Origin: JAWKXU01 sp964468045 | GTDB taxonomy: Bacteria > Pseudomonadota > Alphaproteobacteria > Sphingomonadales > Sphingomonadaceae | DNA: 64,000 nucleotides | Assembly (NCBI GenBank): GCA_964468045.1 | Contig: CAYXTO010000004.1 | Location: 124,001-188,000, forward strand | Reading direction: 5' to 3' | Shown: positions 52,017 through 61,348 of the stretch, in pieces | Layout: each line of letters opens with the position of its first letter | Position numbering within the stretch: the first letter of the stretch is position 1 | The notes under the pieces: generated by a model | What the model was told of the DNA's origin: nothing | Seen by the model: the letters and a program-made list of their open reading frames with translations, nothing else | Databases searched by the model: none | Position numbers and translations under genes: made by a program

Positions 52017-53519
52017 ATGAAGATCACGAATACCGCCGATTATCTGCGGGTTGCGCAGCACACGCTCGAAACCAAGATCGCGCCGGAGATGACCTCCAGC
52101 GACGGCCAGGCGGCGGCTGCGATACTGGGCCGCGTGCTGGCGGAATTGCGCCGCCGCGAGGAGGTCTCCGCACCGTCCCTTGCTGCCAGCGTGGCGGTGG
52201 CACGACAACTCGCCGAAAAGCTCCGCGCGCTGGCTGCGGATAGCGGCATCGCCGTGCCGCCAGTTTCCGCGCGGACAGACGAAGCAAGCGATTTCTCCTC
52301 ACTGGCGCGGCAGCATGCAGCGCTCACGGAAGAAATCGAAGTGATCTCGTCGGCCCTCGCCAATGACCGGGAAAAGCTCAAGGACGAGGCCGCGCAGGAC
52401 AGGCTGAGCGCACTGCTGCTCGAGGTCGGGCAATGGGATGAGGCCTTTCCCTCGGCCCAGCGGACCATCGCTCTGCCTGCGGCGCCGGAAGCACCGCCGT
52501 TGCCAGGCGGGCCACTGACGCAGGACTTGCTCCAGGCCTTCCTGCAAACGGTTCATCCCGATGGAGACAAGCTTGAAGTCGTGGAATTCAAGCCCATCCC
52601 GGGCGGCTTCGGCAAGCAGACCTCACGCGCGACCTACAGGGACGGATCAGGCACCGAGTATCTCGTGATCATCCGCAAGTCCGATCCGACCCCGATGGCG
52701 CGCAAGGGCGCATTCCTGGTCGACTATGAGTTTCACCTGCTGCGCGATGTCTACAAGGCCGGTATCCTGCCGATGGCCGAGCCGCTCTGGCTGGCGAAGG
52801 ACTTCCCCGGCGTGGACGCGGATTTCTACGTGATGTCCGCCCTGCCGGGCGCGGTGCCCAGTTCTTTCCTGGGGGCGGCCTCGGCCACCATTCCGGAAGA
52901 GATCATTCTCGACATGGCGGAAAAGATGGCCAGGCTTCACCAGATGGAACTGTCGCACCTGTCGGACTATCTGGCCGCCTATGACAATCCCGCGGTGCTG
53001 AATGATACCATCGAAGGCTGCTATCGCCGCCTGATCGCCGAATGGAAGGACTATTACGAGCAGAACAATCATCTGCCTTCGCCCTTCGTGGTCTATCTGC
53101 TGGACTGGCTGGCCCGCAACGTTCCCGCAAACCACGCAAAACCCGTGCTGGTGCATGGCGATTTCAATGTCCACAACGTGCTGGTGGACAATGGCAGGAT
53201 CACCGGGGTGCTCGACTGGGAATGCTCGAACATCGGCGCGCCGGAACAGGACCTCGCCTATATCCGCCCGATCATTTCCCAGCATATCGACTGGGACCGC
53301 TTCATCGACCATTACGAAGCCTCGGGCGGGCGCAAGATAGATCGCGGCGCGATGGATTTCTACATGGCCTTTGCCGCCATGCGCCTGTGCGTGATCTTCA
53401 ACAAAGGCGTGAAAAATCTGCAGGACGGCGTGAACAGCGACATTCGCTATGGGATCATCGACCTCGATCTGACGCCGGAATTCATGAAGCAGGCGCTGGC
53501 CTGCACGCTGAGCAAATAG
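52017..53519 (+). CDS. APH-family phosphotransferase with N-terminal helical extension (kinase 2)
   Basis: 500 residues, start one base after the preceding stop. Residues 1-150 are helical and not part of the kinase fold. The kinase domain spans about 168-495, with a PIPGGFGKQT nucleotide loop, the lysine in YLVIIRKSD, the Brenner motif VHGDFNVHN (379-387) and the metal site LDWE (399-402). The extension resembles the 177-residue protein encoded just upstream, suggesting a fused partner domain. A small-molecule or acyl-CoA hydroxyl kinase role is more likely than drug resistance. It is the last gene of module B. Confidence 0.87.
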   Translation: MKITNTADYLRVAQHTLETKIAPEMTSSDGQAAAAILGRVLAELRRREEVSAPSLAASVAVARQLAEKLRALAADSGIAVPPVSARTDEASDFSSLARQHAALTEEIEVISSALANDREKLKDEAAQDRLSALLLEVGQWDEAFPSAQRTIALPAAPEAPPLPGGPLTQDLLQAFLQTVHPDGDKLEVVEFKPIPGGFGKQTSRATYRDGSGTEYLVIIRKSDPTPMARKGAFLVDYEFHLLRDVYKAGILPMAEPLWLAKDFPGVDADFYVMSALPGAVPSSFLGAASATIPEEIILDMAEKMARLHQMELSHLSDYLAAYDNPAVLNDTIEGCYRRLIAEWKDYYEQNNHLPSPFVVYLLDWLARNVPANHAKPVLVHGDFNVHNVLVDNGRITGVLDWECSNIGAPEQDLAYIRPIISQHIDWDRFIDHYEASGGRKIDRGAMDFYMAFAAMRLCVIFNKGVKNLQDGVNSDIRYGIIDLDLTPEFMKQALACTLSK

Positions 53520-53635
53520 ATCACGGTACAGCTAGTGTCGCAGATAGGCATGTTTGCGTCGCTCTGAGATAAGCCTGGCAGGGCAGCCAAGGATAGTATC
53601 GCCGCCAAGCACTTGTTCCGGCGGCGGCTCTATCC

Positions 53636-54889
53636 ATGCGCTATTCCCTCTTCACCCTCGCCCGCCAGGCGCTATCCGGCCACAAGGGCTGGCGCCCCGT
53701 CTGGCACGACGCCGAACCCGCCGAGGCCTATGACATCGTGATCGTGGGCGGCGGCGGGCACGGCCTGGCGACGGCCCATTATCTCGCCCGCAACCACGGC
53801 ATCGCCCGCGTGGCGGTGGTGGAGAAAGGCTGGATCGGCGGCGGCAATGCCGGGCGTAACACCACCATCATCCGCTCGAACTACGGCCTGCCCGGCAACG
53901 AGGCCTTCTACGAATGGTCGATGAAGCTGTGGGAAGGGCTGGAGCAGGACCTGAACTACAACGCGATGGTCAGCCAGCGCGGCATCGTCAATTTCTACCA
54001 CTCCGATGCCCAACGCGATGCCTATGCAAGGCGCGGCAACGCCATGATCCTGCATGGCGCGGATGCCGAGCTGCTGGACCGCGATGCGGTTCGCCGCATG
54101 GCGCCCTTCCTCGATTTCGACAATGCGCGCTTCCCGATCATGGGCGGGCTGCTGCAGCCTCGCGCCGGCACCGCGCGGCACGATGCCGTGGTGTGGGGCT
54201 ATGCCCGCGCAGCGTCGGCGCGCGGGGTGGACATCATCCAGAATTGCGAAGTCACAGGCTTCCTGCGCGACGCCAGCGGCGCGGTGACCGGCGTCGAGAC
54301 CACGCGCGGCCCGATCCGCGCGGGCAAGGTCGGGCTGGCGGTGGCGGGCCATTCCTCCCATGTCGCCGCCCTGGCGGACATCCGCCTGCCGATCGAGAGC
54401 CATGTGCTGCAGGCCTTCGTCAGCGAAGGGCTGAAGCCAGCGATTCCCGGCGTGATCACCTTCGGGGCGGGCCATTTCTACGTCAGCCAGTCCGACAAGG
54501 GCGGGCTGGTGTTCGGTGGCGATATCGACGGCTACAATTCCTATGCCCAGCGCGGCAATCTGCCGGTGGTGGAGGATGTCTGCGAGGGCGGCACGGCCTT
54601 GATGCCGATGATCGGGCGGGCGCGCATCCTGCGCTCCTGGGGCGGGATCGTCGATATGACGATGGACGGCTCCCCCATCATCGACCGTTCGCCGGTGGAA
54701 GGGCTCTATCTCAACGCCGGCTGGTGCTACGGCGGGTTCAAGGCAACCCCCGCATCGGGCTGGTGCTTCGCCCATTTGCTAGCGACCGGAAAGCCGCATG
54801 AAACCGCCGCCGCCTTCCGGCTGGACCGCTTCGCCAGCGGGTATCTGATCGACGAAAAGGGCGTCGGCGCCCAACCCAACCTGCATTGA
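53636..54889 (+). CDS. mgdA: N-methylglutamate dehydrogenase subunit A (sarcosine-oxidase-beta-like)
   Basis: 417 residues, FAD-dependent oxidoreductase of the sarcosine oxidase beta family: IVIVGGGGHGLATAHYLA dinucleotide-binding start near residue 33, EKGWIGGGNAGRNTTIIRSNY around the FAD-attachment region, and GWCYGGFKATPASGW at the C-terminal FAD contact. By sequence alone it could be soxB. Together with gmaS and mgsABC on the other strand it matches the methylotroph N-methylglutamate cluster, whose dehydrogenase subunits are homologous to heterotetrameric sarcosine oxidase. The enzyme demethylates N-methylglutamate to glutamate and a C1 unit. Confidence 0.85.
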   Translation: MRYSLFTLARQALSGHKGWRPVWHDAEPAEAYDIVIVGGGGHGLATAHYLARNHGIARVAVVEKGWIGGGNAGRNTTIIRSNYGLPGNEAFYEWSMKLWEGLEQDLNYNAMVSQRGIVNFYHSDAQRDAYARRGNAMILHGADAELLDRDAVRRMAPFLDFDNARFPIMGGLLQPRAGTARHDAVVWGYARAASARGVDIIQNCEVTGFLRDASGAVTGVETTRGPIRAGKVGLAVAGHSSHVAALADIRLPIESHVLQAFVSEGLKPAIPGVITFGAGHFYVSQSDKGGLVFGGDIDGYNSYAQRGNLPVVEDVCEGGTALMPMIGRARILRSWGGIVDMTMDGSPIIDRSPVEGLYLNAGWCYGGFKATPASGWCFAHLLATGKPHETAAAFRLDRFASGYLIDEKGVGAQPNLH

Positions 54890-54902
54890 GGAGAACTTCG
54901 AG

Positions 54903-55154
54903 ATGCGCATTCCCTGCCCCTATTGCGGCGAACGGAGCTCCGGGGAATTCGTCTATCGCGGCGATGCCGCGCCGATGCGGCCCGAGGGGGCAGAAGGCCT
55001 GTTCGACTATGTCTATCTGCGCGAGAATCCGGCGGGGCCGTTGCGCGAGCACTGGTATCACGCGCAAGGCTGCCGCAACTGGATCGAAGTGACGCGGGAC
55101 ACGCGCACCCATGTCATCAGCGGCGGGGGGCCGGCGCGGGAGGCGCGGCGATGA
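54903..55154 (+). CDS. mgdB: N-methylglutamate dehydrogenase subunit B (sarcosine-oxidase-delta-like)
   Basis: 83 residues. Zinc-binding delta subunit: CPYCGER near 5-11 provides two cysteines and HAQGCRNW near 53-60 supplies a His and a Cys. FVYRGDAAPMRP and LRENPAGP are family hallmarks. Its TGA overlaps the next ATG (ATGA). It structurally supports the tetramer; no catalytic role is known. Confidence 0.87.
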   Translation: MRIPCPYCGERSSGEFVYRGDAAPMRPEGAEGLFDYVYLRENPAGPLREHWYHAQGCRNWIEVTRDTRTHVISGGGPAREARR

Positions 55155-58105
55155 GCAGGCTGGCCCAGGGCGGGCTGATCGACCGCTCCCGCGCGCTGAG
55201 CTTCACGTTCGACGGGCGCAACTATGGCGGACTTGCGGGCGACACCCTCGCTTCCGCGCTGATCGCCAACGGCGTGAAGCTGGTCGGCCGCTCGTTCAAA
55301 TATCACCGCCCGCGCGGCATCCTGACCGCAGGCCCGGAAGAACCGAACGCGCTCGTCACGCTACACAGCGGCGCCAGAACGGAACCTAATAGCCGCACAA
55401 CCACCATAGAACTGTTCGAGGGGCTGCAAGCCAGCAGCCAGAACCGCTGGCCCAGTCTCAAGCTCGATCTCCTCGCGATCAACCAGCTCACATCGCCGCT
55501 CTTCGTCGCGGGCTTCTACTACAAGACCTTCATGTGGCCAGCCCGCTTCTGGGAGAAGCTGTACGAGCCGCTGATCCGCCGCGCGGCGGGGCTGGGCAAG
55601 CTGTCCATACTGCCCGATCCGGACAGCTATGACCGGGAACACGGCTTTTGCGACCTGCTGGTGATCGGCGGTGGCCCCGCCGGGCTTGCCGCCGCGCTCA
55701 CGGCGGGCCGGGCCGGGCTGCGCGTGATCCTGGCCGAGCAGGACATGCGCCCCGGCGGACGGCTGCTGGCGGAGCGGCATGAAATCGGCGGCATGTCCGG
55801 CGCGGCGTGGGCCGAGGCAATCGCGGCGGAACTGGCCGCCCTTCCCAATGTCCGCCTCCTGACCCGCACATCGTTGTTCGGAGCCTATGACGGCAATGAA
55901 TATGGCGCTATCGAGCGGCTGGGCGACCATCTGCCCGCCTTGCCGGAAGGCCAGCCCCGGCAGCGGCTGTGGAAGATTGTGGCCCGCCACGCGATCCTGG
56001 CCAGCGGCGCGATCGAGCGCCCGCTGGTGTTCGGCGGCAATGACCGGCCCGGCGTGATGATGGCATCGGCCGTCTCCGCCTATGTCAACCGCTTCGCCGC
56101 CCTGCCCGGCCAGCGCGCGGTCGTCTTCACCACCACCGACAGCGGCTGGCAGGCCGCGCGCGATCTGCTGGACGCGGGCGTGCAGGTAGCCGCCATTGTC
56201 GAAGCGCGCCCGCATGGCCCGGCCTTCGCCAGCGATCTGCGCGCGCGCGGGGTGAAGATCCACACGGCATCCGCCGTTACCGATATGCGCGGGCGGATTG
56301 CCAGGGCGGTCGATATCGTGGATCGCGCAGGAAAGCGCCACACCCTGGCCTGCGATCTGGTGGCGATGAGCGGCGGCTGGAACCCGGATATCGGGATCGG
56401 CACGCATCTGGGAGCCAAGCCGGTCTGGTCCGACGCCATCCATTCCTTCGTGCTGGATAGCGCGCCGCCGGGCCTGATCGCTGCCGGTTCCGCCGCCGGA
56501 CTGTTCCCGCTCGAGCAAGTACTGGCCGATGGCACGCGGAAAGCGCAGGCGATTGCCGAAGCGCTGGGCCGCACCGTCCAAGCCCCGGCATGGCGGACGA
56601 GCGAGGACACCGCCGATCTGGCCCCGCTGTGGCAAGTCGGCGCGCACAAGGGCAAGGCCTTCGTCGATTTCCAGAACGACGTGACCGACAGTGATGTCGC
56701 GTTGGCCGCGCGGGAAGGCTTCGTCTCGGTCGAGCATCTCAAGCGCTACACCACGCTGGGCATGGCGACCGATCAGGGCAAGACCGGCCAGCTCAACGGG
56801 CAGGCGCTGCTGGCGGCCGCCGCCGGCAGGACCCTGGCCGAAACCGGCACGATCCGCCCGCGCCCGCCGCACCATCCCGTCGCCATCGGGGCGATGGCCG
56901 GGCACCATCGCGGCGCGCATTTCCGGCCCGAACGCCGCACCGCCAGCCATGACTGGGCCGTGGAAATAGGCGCAGTCTTCACCGACGCCGGCTTGTGGAA
57001 GCGGGCGCAATATTTCCCCCGCCCCGGGGAATCCGGCTGGCTGGAAAGCGTCAATCGCGAAGTGACGGCGACCCGCAACGGCGTCGGCATTTGCGATGTC
57101 TCCACGCTGGGCAAGATCGACATTCACGGGCCGGACGCGGGCGTCCTGCTGGACCGGCTCTATATCAACAGCTTCTCCACTCTTTCCGTGGGCAAGGCCC
57201 GCTATGGCGTGATGCTGCGCGAGGACGGCTTCGTGATGGACGACGGCACTACCACCCGCTTCGCCGAGGATCGTTTCTTCATGACCACCACCACCGCCAA
57301 TGCGGCCCGGGTGATGCAGCATGTGGATTTCGCGCGGCAAGTGCTGTGGCCGGAACTGGACGTGCAGGCCGTGTCCGTGACCGAGCAATGGGCGACTTGT
57401 GCCGTCGCCGGGCCGCAATCGCGCGCGCTGCTACAAGACGCCTTCCCCGGTCTCGATCTGGCGAACGAGAGCCTGCCCTATATGGGCGCGGCCGAATACC
57501 GCTGGGGCGCCAGCGCGGCGCGAATCTTCCGCCTCTCCTTCTCGGGCGAGCTGGCCTATGAGGTCAGCGTCCCGGCCGATCAGGGCGAGAGGCTGGTGCG
57601 CCATCTGTTCGCGGCGGGCCGGGCGTTGGGCGTCGTCCCCTATGGCACCGAGGCGCTGGGAGTAATGCGGATCGAGAAGGGCCACCCCGCCGGGAACGAA
57701 CTCAACGGCCAGACCACCGCCGCCGATCTCGGCATGGGCCGGATGATGTCGAAAAAGAAGGACTTCATCGGTAGGATCATGGCGCAACGGCCCGGCCTTG
57801 CCGATCCCGCCCGGCCCGCGCTGGTCGGCCTCAAGCCGGTGGACAAATCCCATCGCCTGCGGGCGGGCGCGCATCTGCTTGCGCCGGGAGCGGCGCCAGT
57901 GGCGGCCAATGACCAAGGCCATGTCACTTCCGCCGCCTGGTCCCCCACCCTGGGCCACTCCATCGCGCTGGGCCTGCTAGCCAATGGAAGGGAGCGCCAT
58001 GGCCAACGGATAATCCTGCACGATCCCGTGCGCGGAGGCGATGTGGAAGCGGAAGTATGCGCCCCGGTGTTCGTCGACCCCGAAGGAGAACGCGTGCGTG
58101 GCTGA
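55151..58105 (+). CDS. mgdC: N-methylglutamate dehydrogenase subunit C (sarcosine-oxidase-alpha-like)
   Basis: 984 residues from the ATG at 55151, coupled to mgdB. Domains in order: an N-terminal 2Fe-2S-ferredoxin-like fold (GDTLASALIANG, SFKYHRPRGI); a dinucleotide-binding domain (LLVIGGGPAGLAAAL near 173); a long insertion; and a C-terminal aminomethyltransferase (GcvT)-like, tetrahydrofolate-binding domain (from about 600, with NRDVTATRNGVGICDVSTLG-like residues and GMGRMMSKKKDFIG). The latter can capture the methyl-derived C1 unit on folate. Length and domain order are those of SoxA and MgdC alike. Confidence 0.87.
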   Translation: MSRLAQGGLIDRSRALSFTFDGRNYGGLAGDTLASALIANGVKLVGRSFKYHRPRGILTAGPEEPNALVTLHSGARTEPNSRTTTIELFEGLQASSQNRWPSLKLDLLAINQLTSPLFVAGFYYKTFMWPARFWEKLYEPLIRRAAGLGKLSILPDPDSYDREHGFCDLLVIGGGPAGLAAALTAGRAGLRVILAEQDMRPGGRLLAERHEIGGMSGAAWAEAIAAELAALPNVRLLTRTSLFGAYDGNEYGAIERLGDHLPALPEGQPRQRLWKIVARHAILASGAIERPLVFGGNDRPGVMMASAVSAYVNRFAALPGQRAVVFTTTDSGWQAARDLLDAGVQVAAIVEARPHGPAFASDLRARGVKIHTASAVTDMRGRIARAVDIVDRAGKRHTLACDLVAMSGGWNPDIGIGTHLGAKPVWSDAIHSFVLDSAPPGLIAAGSAAGLFPLEQVLADGTRKAQAIAEALGRTVQAPAWRTSEDTADLAPLWQVGAHKGKAFVDFQNDVTDSDVALAAREGFVSVEHLKRYTTLGMATDQGKTGQLNGQALLAAAAGRTLAETGTIRPRPPHHPVAIGAMAGHHRGAHFRPERRTASHDWAVEIGAVFTDAGLWKRAQYFPRPGESGWLESVNREVTATRNGVGICDVSTLGKIDIHGPDAGVLLDRLYINSFSTLSVGKARYGVMLREDGFVMDDGTTTRFAEDRFFMTTTTANAARVMQHVDFARQVLWPELDVQAVSVTEQWATCAVAGPQSRALLQDAFPGLDLANESLPYMGAAEYRWGASAARIFRLSFSGELAYEVSVPADQGERLVRHLFAAGRALGVVPYGTEALGVMRIEKGHPAGNELNGQTTAADLGMGRMMSKKKDFIGRIMAQRPGLADPARPALVGLKPVDKSHRLRAGAHLLAPGAAPVAANDQGHVTSAAWSPTLGHSIALGLLANGRERHGQRIILHDPVRGGDVEAEVCAPVFVDPEGERVRG

Positions 58106-58598
58106 AACCCTGCTGATCGAGCAAAGGACCGGCCTCGCCCTTGCCAGCGTGAAGGCCCGCAAGGGGGCAAGCACGCGGGATCTGGGCAAGGCATTCGGCC
58201 TGCCCGACTTGCCGGAGGGGCCTCGATCCGCGCGGATCGACAGCCTGTCCTTCTGGGGAACCGCCCCCGGCACATGGCTGGCGATTGCGGACCGGTTCGA
58301 TCCGGACTGGCCCCAGCGGCTGGAACAGATCGCGGGCCGGTTGGCGTCTATCTCCGACCAAACCGGCAGCTATGTCCTGTTCCGCCTTTCCGGCAACGGC
58401 GCGCGGACCCTGCTGCAACGCGGGGCGGCGGTGGATCTCGACCCGCAGGTCTTCCATCCCGGAAGCGTCGCCACGACGGCAATCGCCCATATCGGCGCGA
58501 TCATCCATCGCGACGAGGCAGGCTATGATGTCGCGGTGTTCCGCAGCTATGCCGGAAGCTTTCGGGACTGGCTCGATAGCGTGGCCGCCACGGTCTGA
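58098..58598 (+). CDS. mgdD: N-methylglutamate dehydrogenase subunit D (sarcosine-oxidase-gamma-like)
   Basis: 166 residues. The start is a GTG at 58098, overlapping mgdC by eight bases, with AAGGAGAA seven bases before it; an open frame further upstream is out of context. Typical gamma-subunit features are LSFWGTAPGTWL and the C-terminal TTAIAHIGAIIHRDE, then DVAVFRSYAGSFRDWL. It ends 10 bases before the convergent gmaS gene. Confidence 0.85.
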   Translation: MAETLLIEQRTGLALASVKARKGASTRDLGKAFGLPDLPEGPRSARIDSLSFWGTAPGTWLAIADRFDPDWPQRLEQIAGRLASISDQTGSYVLFRLSGNGARTLLQRGAAVDLDPQVFHPGSVATTAIAHIGAIIHRDEAGYDVAVFRSYAGSFRDWLDSVAATV

Positions 58599-58608
58599 AC
58601 CGAAGCGC

Positions 58609-59907
58609 TCAACAATCCAGCGTGGCGGACCGCTCCCACTCCGTCAGGTGGCGTGCATAGTCGTTCCACTCGGCATGCTTGAGCTTGAGATAGGCTGGCA
58701 CCAGCACGCCGAGCGCACTGCCCAGCACTTCGGATCCTTCCAGCGCGCGCAGCGCATCCAGCAGGTTGAGCGGCAGCTTCTTCACATCGCCCAGCGTGTG
58801 CCCGTCGGTGTACATGTTGATGTCGAGCCGTGGCCCGGGGTCGCGGCCCGCCTCCATCCCGTCCAGCCCCGCCGCCAGCACGGCGGCCGGCATCAGATAG
58901 GGATTGGCCGCGCCATCGGCCAGCCGCAGCTCGAACCGGTCACCTTCCGACACACGGATCATATGGGTGCGGTTGTTGCCGGTCCAGGTCACGGAATTGG
59001 GCGACCAGGTCGCGCCAGACAGCGTGCGCGGCGCGTTGATCCGCTTGTAGCTGTTGACCGTGGGATTGCAGAAGGCGGCCAGCGCATCGGCCGAATGGAT
59101 CAGCCCGCCGATGAAGGCCAGCCCATCGGTGGATAGTCCCACCGCGCTCGAGGCATCCTCGAAGATATTGGCCGCGCCCTTCCACAGCGAGACGTGCATG
59201 TGGCAGCCATTGCCGGTGAGATGGCCGAACGGCTTGGGCATGAAGGTGGCCCGCAACCCGTGCTTTTCCGCAATGGACTTGGCCATGAACTTGAAGAAGG
59301 CATGGCGGTCCGCCGTGACCAGCACCTCGTCATAGAGCCAGTTCATCTCGAACTGACCATTCGCGTCCTCATGGTCGTTCTGATACGGCTGCCAGCCCAG
59401 CGCCAGCATGGAATCGCAGATCTCGGTGATCACGTCGTAGCGCCGCATCAGCGCCTGCTGGTCATAGCAGGGCTTGGCCTGGGTATCCGCCCCGTCGGAG
59501 ATCGCGGAGCCGTCCGGTGTGATCAGGAAGAACTCGCATTCCACCCCGGTCTTCATGGTCAGCCCCCTAGCCGAAGTGCGGGCGATCTGCGCCTTCAACG
59601 CATTGCGCGAGCTGGCCATGACGGGCTCGCCATCCATCCAGATATCGGCAGCGAGCCAGCCCACTTCCGGCTTCCAGGGCAGTTGGATCAGGCTGTCCGG
59701 GTCGGGCCTGGCGAAGATGTCCGGGTCCGCCGGGGTCATGTCCAGCCAGCTTGCGAAACCGGCGAAGCCCGCGCCGGTCTTCTGCATCCCGCCGATGGCC
59801 GCCGCCGGGACCAGCTTCGCGCGCTGGCTGCCGAACAGATCGGTATAGGAAATCAGGAAATATTTGATGCCCTTGGCCTCGGCGGCATCGGCAAGATCGA
59901 GTGTCAT
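58609..59907 (-). CDS. gmaS: Gamma-glutamylmethylamide synthetase (glutamine-synthetase family, type III/GlnT-like)
   Basis: 432 residues, glutamine-synthetase fold. Metal and substrate motifs: ECEFFL near 123-128, NDHEDANGQFEMNW near 176-189 (with two metal Glu), GNGCHMHVSLW near 232-242, RTHMIRV and RFELRLADGAANPYL near 326-340. Annotated by many pipelines as type III glutamate-ammonia ligase. The neighbouring mgs and mgd genes make gamma-glutamylmethylamide synthetase the best reading: it joins methylamine to glutamate using ATP. Ordinary ammonia assimilation (GlnT) cannot be excluded from sequence alone. A 98-base AT-rich gap separates it from mgsC. Confidence 0.8.
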   Translation of the reverse strand: MTLDLADAAEAKGIKYFLISYTDLFGSQRAKLVPAAAIGGMQKTGAGFAGFASWLDMTPADPDIFARPDPDSLIQLPWKPEVGWLAADIWMDGEPVMASSRNALKAQIARTSARGLTMKTGVECEFFLITPDGSAISDGADTQAKPCYDQQALMRRYDVITEICDSMLALGWQPYQNDHEDANGQFEMNWLYDEVLVTADRHAFFKFMAKSIAEKHGLRATFMPKPFGHLTGNGCHMHVSLWKGAANIFEDASSAVGLSTDGLAFIGGLIHSADALAAFCNPTVNSYKRINAPRTLSGATWSPNSVTWTGNNRTHMIRVSEGDRFELRLADGAANPYLMPAAVLAAGLDGMEAGRDPGPRLDINMYTDGHTLGDVKKLPLNLLDALRALEGSEVLGSALGVLVPAYLKLKHAEWNDYARHLTEWERSATLDC

Positions 59908-60005
59908 GGCGCAAACCCCTTCAATCGGACACGGGCTTGCCCATGCCGCGTTGACGACTCTTCCTGCCTGCGAATTATTATTTTATTTTATTTCAATGTG
60001 TTACC

Positions 60006-61337
60006 TTAAAATCCACCGCCGCCCGGTATCCAGTCCGTCCCGGCCAGCGGCACCCGCGCCATGGCCGCCGCCTCCATGGTCAGCGCGACCAGATCCTCCG
60101 GCTCCAGATTGAGCAGATGGCTCTTGCCGCAAGCGCGCGCGATGGTCTGCGCCTCCAGCACCATCACGGCCAGATAATTGGCCAGCCTGCGCCCCGCCGC
60201 CACCGGATCGAGCCGCGCGGCCAGTTCCGGGTCCTGCGTGGTGATGCCGGCCGGATCGCGGCCTTCCTGCCAATCGTCATAGGCGCCGGCCGTGGTGCCC
60301 AGCGCGTTGTATTCCGCTTCCAGCGCCGGATCGTTGTCCCCCAGCGCCACCAGCGCGGCGGTGCCGATCGAAACCGCGTCCGCGCCCAGCGCCAGCGCCT
60401 TCGCCACATCCGCGCCATTCCTGATGCCGCCCGAGACGACGAGCTGCACCTTACGATACATCCCCAGATCCTGCAGCGCCTGCACCGCCGGGCGGATCGC
60501 CGCCAGGGTCGGAATGCCGACATGCTCGATGAACACGTCCTGCGTGGCGGCGGTGCCGCCCTGCATCCCGTCCAGCACCACCACATCCGCGCCGGACTTC
60601 ACTGCCAGCGCCACGTCGTAATAGGGCCGGGTCGCGCCGACCTTCACATAGATCGGCTTTTCCCAGTCGGTGATCTCGCGCAGTTCCTCGATCTTGATCT
60701 CGAGATCATCCGGGCCGGTCCAGTCAGGGTGACGACAGGCCGAACGCTGGTCGATCCCCATCGGCAGGTTGCGCATCTGGGCGACGCGATCGGAGATCTT
60801 CTGCCCCAGCAGCATCCCGCCGCCGCCGGGCTTGGCGCCCTGGCCGATCACCACCTCGATCGCATCCGCCTTGCGCAGATCGTCGGGATTCATGCCGTAG
60901 CGCGAGGGAAGATATTGATAGACCAATGTCCTGGACTGGCCGCGCTCCTCCGGCGTCATGCCGCCGTCGCCGGTGGTGGTGGAAGTGCCCGCGATGCTCG
61001 CCCCCCGCCCCAGCGCTTCCTTGGCCTGCGCCGACAGCGAGCCGAAGCTCATCCCGGCGATGGTGATCGGAATATCGAGATGGAGGGGTTTCTTCGCATA
61101 GCGCGTGCCGAGCCAGACATCGGTGGCGCATTTCTCGCGATAGCCTTCGAGCGGGTAGCGGGAAACCGACGCGCCGAGGAACAGCAGATCGTCGAAATGC
61201 GGGAGCTTGCGCTTCGCTCCGCCGCCGCGAATGTCGTAGATGCCGGTAGCGGCCGCGCGGCGGATCTCCGCCAGCGTATGCGGATCGAAAGTCGCCGAAT
61301 AGCGCGGAAGAGTCTGCGGAATATTGCCGATATCCAT
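60006..61337 (-). CDS. mgsC: N-methylglutamate synthase subunit C (FMN-binding glutamate-synthase-like)
   Basis: 443 residues from the ATG at 61337 (GGAGCCGGAAG upstream). It is the FMN-binding TIM-barrel domain of glutamate synthase as a separate subunit: FDDLLFLGASVSRYPLEGY, ITIAGMSFGSLSAQAKEALGRGA, VIGQGAKPGGGGMLLG, VVLDGMQGGTAATQDVF and GGIRNGADVAKALALGADAV. Together with MgsA and MgsB it would transfer the methylamine-bearing unit to give N-methylglutamate. Equivalent genes are called glxD in rhizobia. Confidence 0.85.
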   Translation of the reverse strand: MDIGNIPQTLPRYSATFDPHTLAEIRRAAATGIYDIRGGGAKRKLPHFDDLLFLGASVSRYPLEGYREKCATDVWLGTRYAKKPLHLDIPITIAGMSFGSLSAQAKEALGRGASIAGTSTTTGDGGMTPEERGQSRTLVYQYLPSRYGMNPDDLRKADAIEVVIGQGAKPGGGGMLLGQKISDRVAQMRNLPMGIDQRSACRHPDWTGPDDLEIKIEELREITDWEKPIYVKVGATRPYYDVALAVKSGADVVVLDGMQGGTAATQDVFIEHVGIPTLAAIRPAVQALQDLGMYRKVQLVVSGGIRNGADVAKALALGADAVSIGTAALVALGDNDPALEAEYNALGTTAGAYDDWQEGRDPAGITTQDPELAARLDPVAAGRRLANYLAVMVLEAQTIARACGKSHLLNLEPEDLVALTMEAAAMARVPLAGTDWIPGGGGF

Positions 61338-61348
61338 CTTCCGGCTCC

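Noticed and set aside
50316..53519. Aminoglycoside resistance for the two APH-family genes
   Set aside because: Catabolic setting, ACAD10/11-like features and the coupled small protein argue for a metabolic kinase.
55361..57418. 685-codon open frame antisense to mgdC
   Set aside because: Shadow frame caused by high GC at codon third positions; the plus-strand protein has full domain motifs.
53636..58598. Naming the four-subunit set as sarcosine oxidase soxBDAG
   Set aside because: Sequence family fits, but the neighbouring gmaS and mgsABC genes point to N-methylglutamate dehydrogenase; sarcosine oxidase is kept as the alternative.
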